DNA of 13,082 nt. Origin: CAYRVX01 sp964642165. Lineage in GTDB: Bacteria; Planctomycetota; Phycisphaerae; SM23-33. Below are positions 6,833 to 13,082 of the stretch, one piece after another (the first letter of the stretch is position 1; each line of letters begins with the position of its first letter). The notes under the pieces are model-generated. The model was not told the DNA's origin. It was given only the letters and a program-made list of their open reading frames with translations, and searched no databases. Made by a program: the position numbers and the translations under genes. The stretch covers positions 1 to 13,082 of the forward strand of contig CAZXOC010000215.1 of the NCBI GenBank assembly GCA_964642165.1. The letters are read 5' to 3'.

Positions 6833-8146
6833 ATGGGACAGCGGCACGCGCATCTCAGAACGCTCTGCGTAGGGTTGACAGCGCTGGCGGCGATCGCCTG
6901 CGGCAGTTGTTCCTCCGAGAAAGGCAAGGGGCAAGCTGCCTCCCACCAAGAGGATGCCAGCTCTCCACAAAGGGAGCCAGCCGGAACCCAATCGGTCGGC
7001 ACCACTCGACCCGCGGAACCGGCCATCCTTCCGTGCGTCGCCGCCCTCCTGCCCCACCTGAAGGACGAGGACCCCAACACGCGCCGGATGGCGGCCATCG
7101 CCCTCGGGCGCCTCGGCGAGCCGGAGGCGATATGGCCCCTGATCCAGGCCGGGGCCGACGACCCGAACCGCGGCGTCCGCCTGGCGGCCGTCGAGGCCGT
7201 CACATGGTTGAGCCTCGACCCGAACAGTTGGCTGCGGCGCGCCGTGCGGAAGCGCCTGCTGACCCGGGAGGCCTCGCGCGTCGAGGCCGCGGCGATCGAG
7301 ATAAGGGACGGGATCATGCTGGCGGTCTATTCCACCGACTGCAGCATGGGCGTGAACTGGCGCGCCCTGCAGGAAGCGGGCGTCGAGCGTGGCAAAGAGG
7401 TCCGAGTTCCGAGGCGGAAGATGGTCGCAGGCGAGCTGATGTGCGTGCTCTGCGCCGCTACGGAGGGCCGCATGGGCTTCTCCATCGAGCGGGTCCATCC
7501 GCTGCACTTCTCCTCGACGGCGGAGATCGCGCGCGGCATTCGGGCCGCACGGCGCGTGCGGGCGCGCCTGGCGGCGATGCGGAGGTGGAGCGGGAGCACG
7601 GAGGCCGGACGGCGGACGCTGGCCGCGATCGAGTCCTCCGTCCGCTTCTCGCAAATCGACGAGGCCCAGCTCGCCGACGTGATCCAGTACCTGCGGGAGA
7701 CGACCGGCCTGAGGTTCGTGGTGGACTGGCCGGAGCTGAAGAAGGCCCGCGTCGAGAGGTCCACATTGATCCGGGCGGAGCACTACCCGCGGGCCGGCAT
7801 GAAGATCGCGACGTCCCTGCCGCCGGGCGAGGAGGGATTGCGTGCGGTCCTCGACGCCGCGTGCGAGGAGGCGTGCGGAAGCGGCGATCTCGACATCGTT
7901 GTGGACGACGACGTGGTGTTCATCTCCACGCCGAAGGGCGTCGAGCGGCGGATGGCGGCGCGGAGCAGGCCCATGCCGAGGCTCATCCTGACGAGGGCGG
8001 ACGAGGAGGCCCAGGCCGTCGGGCGACTGACGGCCGCGCTCAAGGACAAGGACCCGCTCGTCCGCCGAAGCGCCGCCTGGGCCCTGGACGAGATCGACCC
8101 GGCGAGAGGCCGGACGCAGCCGACGGGGCAAGGGGTGAGGCAATGA
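6833..8146 (+). CDS. Lipoprotein with HEAT repeats and two secretin/STN-like domains
   Basis: A 437-residue protein that begins with a lipoprotein signal, LCVGLTALAAIAC, with Cys23 as the likely lipidated residue (Cys26 is an alternative), then a Ser/Gln/Pro-rich linker to about residue 60. Residues about 65-126 form two HEAT/PBS-lyase-type repeats (HLKDEDPNTRRMAAIALGRL and DDPNRGVRLAAVEAV), and a third lies at 398-422. Between them are two modules at about 172-230 and 268-367 that resemble STN/secretin N-terminal domains; the second ends DLDIVVDDDVVFISTPKG, a pattern common in planctomycete surface proteins. ATG 6833 after GGGGGACC is preferred; the in-frame GTG 6794, overlapping the antitoxin stop, would put 13 residues ahead of the signal. 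Function is unknown; scaffold or binding protein on the periplasmic face is inferred. Confidence 0.7.
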   Translation: MGQRHAHLRTLCVGLTALAAIACGSCSSEKGKGQAASHQEDASSPQREPAGTQSVGTTRPAEPAILPCVAALLPHLKDEDPNTRRMAAIALGRLGEPEAIWPLIQAGADDPNRGVRLAAVEAVTWLSLDPNSWLRRAVRKRLLTREASRVEAAAIEIRDGIMLAVYSTDCSMGVNWRALQEAGVERGKEVRVPRRKMVAGELMCVLCAATEGRMGFSIERVHPLHFSSTAEIARGIRAARRVRARLAAMRRWSGSTEAGRRTLAAIESSVRFSQIDEAQLADVIQYLRETTGLRFVVDWPELKKARVERSTLIRAEHYPRAGMKIATSLPPGEEGLRAVLDAACEEACGSGDLDIVVDDDVVFISTPKGVERRMAARSRPMPRLILTRADEEAQAVGRLTAALKDKDPLVRRSAAWALDEIDPARGRTQPTGQGVRQ

Positions 8147-8495
8147 GATCGGGCTCCCCGGCTGGGCGGCGGGCCTGGCGGCGCGCCGGACGTATACGTG
8201 CCTTGAGGCCCTGCTTCCGACCAGGACCTTGCGGCCCGGGTTGACCTCAAGCGTCCTCTGCGCGGTGAACAGCGCTCCGCCGGGCAGTTGGATCCCCTCG
8301 ATGCGGACGGCAAACCTGTCGTTGCTCTCGCGGCGCACGAGAAGGTCGTTCGGTCCGTCCTTCGCGGACAACCAGGTGCGGCTGTCCCGATGCACGTCGG
8401 GACTTCGGGAGAAGCCGTTCGATGTTGCTCACGGCCCTGTCTTCGACCCTGAGGCTCTCTTCGAGCCCGAGCCTCAGAGCCGAGGGCAGACCCGA
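8147..8495. other. Non-coding or decayed stretch downstream of the HEAT lipoprotein gene
   Basis: No gene can be supported here. On the plus strand the open frame reaching the transposase remnant has no recognisable homology over this part. On the minus strand about 8395-8160 reads as a fairly natural protein sequence (for example DGPNDLLVRRESNDRFAVRI) but has no clear start, no stop within the region, and no family I recognise. It may be a decayed gene. Confidence 0.5.
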
Positions 8496-8657
8496 AGGGA
8501 GCGCGTCGAAGGGCTGATCAAGATCGGAGCGGAGGTTGTTTCGCACGCGAGATACCTGATCTTCCAGATGGCGGAGGTTGCCGTGCCCAAGCGGCTGTTC
8601 CGGGCGATCCTGGCGCGGATACGACGGTTGCGACCGCCCGAGACGATGCCGGGATGA
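8496..8657 (+). pseudogene. C-terminal remnant of an IS1380-family transposase
   Basis: The last 53 codons before TGA 8655-8657 read ERVEGLIKIGAEVVSHARY, then LIFQMAEVAVPKRLFRAILA, then RIRRLRPPETMPG. This matches the conserved C-terminal end of IS1380-type DDE transposases (KIGAxVVxHxRYxxFQMAEVAVPxxLFxxIL). The catalytic core, which should lie several hundred bases upstream, is absent: before about 8496 the frame no longer resembles the family, so the element is truncated. Terminal inverted repeats were not identified. The family call is from memory of the consensus, without a search. Confidence 0.65.
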
Positions 8658-8929
8658 CGGCGAGAACCGTCAAGACAGCCGGACAGGGCGGAGGCGACGG
8701 AGAGGGTCTGCGCGGATCGGCGATGAACGCCTCCACGCAGGCCGCTTTGGGCGGCATCATGGCCCGGAAACGGCCGGACTATCTCGCCATCCAGCAGAAA
8801 AGGCACTTGCTGATCTCCGGATCCCTGATAAAAGTGTCCGAAAGGTCGACGGTCCCGGCGCGCCGGGATCGGCCGGAGGCCATCCGGGACACCGGAGGAG
8901 CCGCGAAGCGAAATCCCGGCTACATCCTC
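8658..8929. other. Leader region before the sugar ABC operon
   Basis: These 272 bases lie between the transposase remnant and ATG 8930. They stay open in the frame of the ATPase, but the upstream extension has no homology to ABC ATPases and is not taken as coding. It probably holds the tail of the insertion element and the operon promoter. TTGCTG (8807-8812) and GATAAA (8827-8832) resemble promoter boxes, but their 14-base spacing is poor. Confidence 0.45.
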
Positions 8930-10465
8930 ATGAGCCTGAACGAGCACGACAACACAAACAGCGCGCCGTTGCTTCGCATGAACGGGATCGACAAATCGTT
9001 CCCCGGCGTACATGCGCTGGTGAACGTGTCACTGGATCTGCACGCCGGCGAGGTGTTGGCTCTCGTGGGGGAGAACGGAGCGGGCAAGAGCACGCTGATC
9101 AAGATCCTGGGGGGCGCCTACCGGCCGGACCGCGGCGAGATCCTGCTGGATGGGCGGGTACGGCATATGCCTTCCCCCACCGTGGCGCAGGCGGCCGGCG
9201 TCTCGATCATCCATCAGGAGTTCAACCTCATCCCGGACCTGACGGTGCGGGAGAACATCTTCCTTGGACGTGAACGCGTGCGGTGCGGGTTCGTCAAGGC
9301 CTCGGAGGAGCGCCGCGAGGCCGAGCGGTTGTTCGGGAAGATCGGGATGAAGCTCGACCCCGCTGTGCGCTGCAGGGATCTGACCGTTGCCCAACAGCAG
9401 ACCGTCGAGATCGCCAAGGCGCTGTCAGTCAGCGCCCGGATCATCGTGATGGACGAACCCACGGCCGCGCTGACTTCGCAGGAGGTCGAGCACCTGTTTG
9501 CGATCATTCGCGACCTCAAGTCGCACGGTATCGGCGTCATCTACATCAGCCACCGGCTTGATGAGGTTTTCGAGGTGGCGGATCGTGTCATGGTTCTGCG
9601 CGACGGGGCGCACGTCGGCACGCAGGCCGTCGAAGGCGTTTCTCGGGAAGCGCTGATCGAGTTGATGGTGGGTCGGCCGCTCGAGGCGGGATTCCCAAAG
9701 CTCGCGGCAACGCTCGGGCCCGAACGTCTGCGGGTAGAGGGGCTCCGTCGGGGGAAAGCGGTGCAGGATGTGAGTTTCAGCGTTCGAGCCGGCGAGGTCC
9801 TCGGCTTTGCCGGGCTCGTCGGAGCCGGCCGCACCGAAACGATGCGGATCGTGTTCGGCGCGGATCGGCCGGATGAGGGACGGGTGTTCGTGGACGGGAT
9901 CGAAGTGAGAATCCGAAGCCCCCGGGACGCCATGCGCCATCGGATCTGCCTGTTGCCCGAGGACCGCAAAGGAGAGGGCCTCGTGCTGAAACACTCCGTC
10001 CGCGAGAACTTCGGCCTGCCCAACCTGGAGCGCTTCCTGCGCGGTCCGTTCATTGATCGGCGCCGGGAGCGCCGAGAGTTCACCGGCTACGTCGAGAGGC
10101 TCAGGATCAAGGTCTCGGACCAGGAGCAGCCCACGGAAGGCCTTTCCGGCGGCAACCAGCAGAAGGTGGTCCTTGCCAAGTGGCTGGCGCGTCATGCGGA
10201 CGTCATCATCATCGACGAACCGACGCGCGGCATCGACGTGGGCGCCAAGTACGAGATCTATCAACTCATGAACCAACTGGTGTCGGAAGGCAAGGCCATC
10301 GTCATGGTCAGCAGTGAACTGCCTGAAGTCCTTGGCATGAGCGACCGGGTCATCGTCATGCACGAGGGCCGGGTCAAAGGTGAGATCACCGATGTGGCGA
10401 ACGCCGGGCAAGAGGATATCCTGGCGATGGCCATGGCGAACGAGACGATCGTGGACCACGGATGA
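8930..10465 (+). CDS. Simple-sugar ABC importer, duplicated ATP-binding protein (RbsA/MglA type)
   Basis: A 511-residue ATPase with two nucleotide-binding domains, driving uptake of a ribose/galactose/xylose-class sugar at the inner membrane. The first domain has Walker A GENGAGKST (47-55), Q-loop HQEFNL (95-100), a degenerate signature LTVAQQQ (151-157), Walker B IIVMDEPTAAL (171-181) and H-loop YISHRLDEV. The second has a degenerate Walker A GLVGAGRTE with Arg in place of Lys, PEDRKGEG, signature LSGGNQQ (405-411) and Walker B VIIIDEPTRGIDVG (425-438). This asymmetry is normal for the family; E. coli RbsA is 501 residues. ATG 8930 gives family length and places APLLRMNGIDKSFPG where homologues start; a clear ribosome-binding site is lacking. 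The permease follows after 62 bases. The substrate cannot be named. Confidence 0.93.
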   Translation: MSLNEHDNTNSAPLLRMNGIDKSFPGVHALVNVSLDLHAGEVLALVGENGAGKSTLIKILGGAYRPDRGEILLDGRVRHMPSPTVAQAAGVSIIHQEFNLIPDLTVRENIFLGRERVRCGFVKASEERREAERLFGKIGMKLDPAVRCRDLTVAQQQTVEIAKALSVSARIIVMDEPTAALTSQEVEHLFAIIRDLKSHGIGVIYISHRLDEVFEVADRVMVLRDGAHVGTQAVEGVSREALIELMVGRPLEAGFPKLAATLGPERLRVEGLRRGKAVQDVSFSVRAGEVLGFAGLVGAGRTETMRIVFGADRPDEGRVFVDGIEVRIRSPRDAMRHRICLLPEDRKGEGLVLKHSVRENFGLPNLERFLRGPFIDRRRERREFTGYVERLRIKVSDQEQPTEGLSGGNQQKVVLAKWLARHADVIIIDEPTRGIDVGAKYEIYQLMNQLVSEGKAIVMVSSELPEVLGMSDRVIVMHEGRVKGEITDVANAGQEDILAMAMANETIVDHG

Positions 10466-10527
10466 TGAAGCCTGGGAGGCCCCGCCGGTCCGGGTCATGG
10501 TCCGGGTCCAGAGGATAGACGGCGAAT

Positions 10528-11871
10528 ATGGTGGCACGGATTCTCAGCGATTACGGGATGGTGTTGGTGCTGATCGCCCTGTGCGTGCTGTTCAGCTTGC
10601 TGACCATTGAGGACCAGATGCCGAGCGCTGAGACGGCAGCGGAGCAGTTGCTGCAACGGGTCGCGAGGGAGTGCGGCAAGGCGGACACCGTTCTTGTTGT
10701 CGGGGCGAAGAAGAAGGAGTCGGCTGCCCTGGCCGAACTCCTGGGGCCGAGGCTGCGGACTGCGGGGTTCGCAAACGCCCGCACGGTGGTCGGGTCGCCG
10801 CGGGACGCGCGCCTGGCCCTTGACGAGCTCGAGGCTGACCATCAGGCACTGGCCGCTATCGTTACGGCAAGGGATGTGGCCAAGTGGCGGGTCCTCGAGC
10901 GGATCCCGGAGACACACCCGTCGCTGGCGGGGCACAAGCTGCTTGTCCCTGAGTCCTATCGCTGGCCGGATTTCCTCAAACACAAGAACCTGCTGGCCAT
11001 CGTGGACCGGATCGTAGTTATTGCCGTGATCGCCATCGGCGTGACGATGGTGATTATCACCGCCGGCATCGATCTCTCCGTGGGCAGTCTGATCGCGCTG
11101 TCCGCGGTGATCGGCACCGTAGCGATGAAGCATTTGGGCGGGCTGGAGGCATCCGCCTGGGTGGTGGCGGTGGGGTTCCTTGCCGGCATACTGGCCTGCG
11201 GTCTGGTGGGCGGTTTCGGGGGGTTCGTCGTTGCCCGGTTCAAGGTCCCGCCGTTCATCACTACCCTCGGCATCATGATGATGGCGCGCGGGCTGGCGTT
11301 CATGATTACCGGGGGGTTCTCGATCTATCAGGTTCCCAAGGCGCTGTCCTGGCTCGGACAGGGACGGTCGCTCGGGATTGCGAACACGGCGCTTCTTCTG
11401 GCCGCGCTCTATCTGATTGCGCACGTCTTCATGTCGCACACACGCTTGGGCCGGTATATCTATGCGGTGGGCGGCAATGAACAGGCGGCGAGGCTTTCGG
11501 GGGTGCCGGTGAAGTCCGTGATCGTGTTTGTCTACGTCGTCAGTGGACTGGCCGCCGGCCTCGGGGGATGCATCCAGGCGTCCCAACTGAACACCGGAAC
11601 GCCGAACATGGGGGTGATGTTCGAGCTCTACGTCATCGCGGCCGTCGTGGTCGGGGGCACCAGTCTGGCCGGTGGTTCGGGGCGGATTCTCGGCACCCTG
11701 ATCGGGGCATTCATCATCTCCGTGATTCAGAATGGAATGAACCTTCTGGGCATGGAAAGCTACACCCAACAGGTGGTTCTGGGCGGCGTGATCCTCGGCG
11801 CCGTGCTGCTGGATAAGCTACGCAGCGGCGCCGCATTGAGCTCTTTCTTCAGGAAACAGCTCAACTTCTGA
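10528..11871 (+). CDS. Simple-sugar ABC permease (RbsC type) with a large periplasmic insertion
   Basis: A 447-residue inner-membrane permease of the BPD_transp_2/RbsC family. The hallmarks are ITAGIDLSVGSLIALSAVIG (177-196), VPPFITTLGIMMMARG (240-254), RLGRYIYAVGGNEQAARLSG and AAVVVGGTSLAGGSGRILGT. E. coli RbsC is about 321 residues. The excess lies between TM1 (10-26) and the stretch WPDFLKHKNLLAIVDRIVVI, which aligns with SPNFFTINNLFNILQQTSVN of RbsC. So residues 27-145 are an insertion of about 115 residues in the first periplasmic loop. The insertion has alternating strand/helix segments (TVLVVGA, ESAALAELLGPRL, ARTVVG, LAAIVTARDVAKW, HKLLVPES), like a small Rossmann-type domain. ATG 10528 follows GAGGA at 10511-10515. 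It is co-transcribed with its neighbours; the binding protein starts 28 bases on. Confidence 0.92.
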   Translation: MVARILSDYGMVLVLIALCVLFSLLTIEDQMPSAETAAEQLLQRVARECGKADTVLVVGAKKKESAALAELLGPRLRTAGFANARTVVGSPRDARLALDELEADHQALAAIVTARDVAKWRVLERIPETHPSLAGHKLLVPESYRWPDFLKHKNLLAIVDRIVVIAVIAIGVTMVIITAGIDLSVGSLIALSAVIGTVAMKHLGGLEASAWVVAVGFLAGILACGLVGGFGGFVVARFKVPPFITTLGIMMMARGLAFMITGGFSIYQVPKALSWLGQGRSLGIANTALLLAALYLIAHVFMSHTRLGRYIYAVGGNEQAARLSGVPVKSVIVFVYVVSGLAAGLGGCIQASQLNTGTPNMGVMFELYVIAAVVVGGTSLAGGSGRILGTLIGAFIISVIQNGMNLLGMESYTQQVVLGGVILGAVLLDKLRSGAALSSFFRKQLNF

Positions 11872-11899
11872 CCGGGCACGAACACGAAAGGGAAGCACG

Positions 11900-12883
11900 A
11901 TGAAGAACACGACGCGAGCAACTTGGCTCACTGTCGCCGTAATAGCCCTGTCCTTCTTCCTGTCCTGTTCCAGGGAGCCAAGCGACAGCAACACCGTCAA
12001 ACCACAACCGAAGGGAAGGATCGGTGTCACGTGCATGGACCTGACCAATCCCTTCTTCAAGCTCATCGCGAATGTGATGACGGAAGAGGCCGCGAAACAC
12101 GGCTACGAGGTCGTCAGCCTCGACGGGAACCTCGACCCGGCGAAACAGAACAGCCAACTTGCCGACTTCGCCGCCCAGGGCTTCGACGCCATCTTCCTGA
12201 ACCCCGTCGATTCCAAGGCGGCGGGGGAAGGCGTGAAGAAGGCCCACGAGGCCGGAATCCCCGTGTTCACGTACGACGTCCAGGTCACCGATCCCGAGGC
12301 CGCGGACATGATCGTCTCCCACATCGGCAGCGACAACTTCCAGGGCGGCATGCTGGCCGCCGAAAGCATGATGAAGGCGACCGGGGACCAGGGGAAGATT
12401 GCGATTATCTCCTACCCCGAAGTCACTTCCTGCATTCTCCGGGTCCAGGGGTTCAAGGAATACCTGAAGAAGCACAACAGCAAGTTGAGGATCGTGACGG
12501 AGCTGTCCGGCAAGGGCAACCGCAATGACGGGTACACCGTAGCCACGGACATCCTGCAGCCGCACGGGGATATTGTCGGCATCTTCGCCATCAACGATCC
12601 GTCGGGGCTCGGTGCGCATGCCGCCGTCCAGAAGGCCCGCAAGACCGACCGGATCACCATTGTGGCGTTCGATGCCTCGCCGGCAGGCAAGCAGGCTGTT
12701 TTCGAGAAGAAGCTCTACGATTCTCCCCAGCAGTTCCCGCGCAAGATGGCCAGGGGCACAGTGGCGGCGTTCATTAAGCATCTGGAGGGCGAAATCGTCG
12801 AGAAGAAGATCTTCATCCCGTGCAGCCATTACTACTACCAGACGTCGGTCAACGACAAGGCCCGCATCGCGGAGCAGTGGTAA
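11900..12883 (+). CDS. Sugar-binding lipoprotein of the ABC importer (RbsB-like, Peripla_BP_4)
   Basis: A 327-residue periplasmic substrate-binding protein. The signal TVAVIALSFFLSC places the lipidated Cys at 23; Phe at -3 is off the strict lipobox, as happens outside proteobacteria. The mature part follows the cluster B sugar-binding fold: IGVTCMDLTNPFFKLIANVM (first strand and ligand-stacking aromatics), AAQGFDAIFLNPVDSKA, AGIPVFTYDVQVTD, HIGSDNFQGG, SCILRVQGFKEYL (hinge Arg region), GIFAINDPSGLGA and ITIVAFDASPAG. It delivers its ligand to the permease and ATPase encoded just upstream; the binding protein is third in the operon. ATG 11900 follows AAAGGGA (11887-11893). Ribose, galactose, xylose or another polyol/sugar all remain possible. 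Confidence 0.92.
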   Translation: MKNTTRATWLTVAVIALSFFLSCSREPSDSNTVKPQPKGRIGVTCMDLTNPFFKLIANVMTEEAAKHGYEVVSLDGNLDPAKQNSQLADFAAQGFDAIFLNPVDSKAAGEGVKKAHEAGIPVFTYDVQVTDPEAADMIVSHIGSDNFQGGMLAAESMMKATGDQGKIAIISYPEVTSCILRVQGFKEYLKKHNSKLRIVTELSGKGNRNDGYTVATDILQPHGDIVGIFAINDPSGLGAHAAVQKARKTDRITIVAFDASPAGKQAVFEKKLYDSPQQFPRKMARGTVAAFIKHLEGEIVEKKIFIPCSHYYYQTSVNDKARIAEQW

Positions 12884-13047
12884 GTCATGCATATCAGGAT
12901 GCCGGATCGGCGTCGGGATAGATCCTGAGCGCTTGCCGGCAGGTGGGCGAAAAGGGGACAGGCTGGAATGCCATTGACTTAAGGACGTAACCGTCTGCCA
13001 AAAAAAGTCGGCTCATGTCCATTGAGGGGTGAAGACGGTGAGGTCGA
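12884..13047. other. Intergenic end region, possible insertion-sequence left edge
   Basis: No gene is seen between the binding-protein stop and base 13047. From about 12948 the sequence turns more AT-rich: GCGAAAAGGGGACAGGCT, ATGCCATTGACTTAAGG and a run of seven As (13001-13007). It resembles the left flank of some DDE-type insertion sequences as I remember them, but no terminal repeat or transposase can be shown inside the window. Confidence 0.3.
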
Positions 13048-13082
13048 ATGGCCGATGATGGGAGTAAGGATTCGCGCACTAG
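13048..13082 (+). CDS. Possible start of an unidentified gene (3' truncated by window end)
   Basis: ATG 13048 follows a GGTGAGG (13037-13043) at suitable distance, and the frame is open to the edge (MADDGSKDSRT). Only 11 residues are visible, so neither the gene nor its family can be confirmed. If the preceding stretch is an IS edge, this would be its transposase. Confidence 0.2.
   Translation, partial: MADDGSKDSRT

Noticed and set aside
6413..8395. 660-codon minus-strand open frame opposite the toxin-antitoxin and lipoprotein genes
   Set aside because: Its composition is Arg/Pro/Ala-rich over the part opposite the real genes, and those genes have clear domains on the plus strand. Only its first part (8160-8395) is kept as a weak observation.
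8654..8929. N-terminal extension of the ABC ATPase from ATG 8654
   Set aside because: It would add 92 residues without similarity to the family. ATG 8930 gives the usual RbsA length and start context.
12901..12940. GCCGG ... CCGGC hairpin as terminator of the sugar operon
   Set aside because: The arms are only five bases with a loop of about 30 and no T run, so it is not convincing.

Overview
The window is GC-rich coding DNA with every confident gene on the + strand. It looks like a fragment of a draft or metagenome-derived genome, because a run of 10 Ns interrupts the first gene. The best guess for the host is a planctomycete or another PVC-group bacterium. Three things suggest this: a PurL of the type that reads TWSEHCVHKTF, a lipoprotein mixing HEAT repeats with secretin/STN-like domains, and a sugar permease with a large periplasmic insertion. 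This placement is inferred from family resemblance, not proven.

Layout. (1) Bases 2-6138 hold two purine genes, purL (5' end outside the window, internal assembly gap) and purQ. They encode the synthetase and glutaminase parts of FGAM synthase. About 3 kb of unrelated genes separates them: a GxxExxY/PD-(D/E)XK family gene flanked by oppositely oriented arrays of a 9-bp repeat, a TolB/oligogalacturonate-lyase-like beta-propeller protein, and a tandem two-domain GNAT acetyltransferase translationally coupled to it. (2) Bases 6163-6797 hold a BrnT-type toxin and a ribbon-helix-helix antitoxin behind a good sigma70-like promoter, with a 4-base overlap. (3) Bases 6833-8146 encode a lipoprotein with HEAT repeats and two STN-like modules. 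(4) Bases 8147-8929 hold no intact gene; the C-terminal end of an IS1380-type transposase survives there. (5) Bases 8930-12883 are a sugar ABC import operon in the order ATPase, permease, binding lipoprotein. (6) The last 200 bases are mostly non-coding and may be the left edge of another insertion sequence.

How the parts work together. PurL and PurQ act together in step 4 of purine synthesis. The three ABC genes form one importer of the ribose/simple-sugar class whose substrate cannot be named from sequence. The toxin-antitoxin pair, the GxxExxY cassette and the transposase remnant are accessory pieces lying between housekeeping genes.

The strongest candidates for something undescribed are the repeat-flanked GxxExxY cassette and the permease carrying an extra periplasmic alpha/beta domain of about 115 residues. 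No CRISPR array, tRNA or rRNA was seen.
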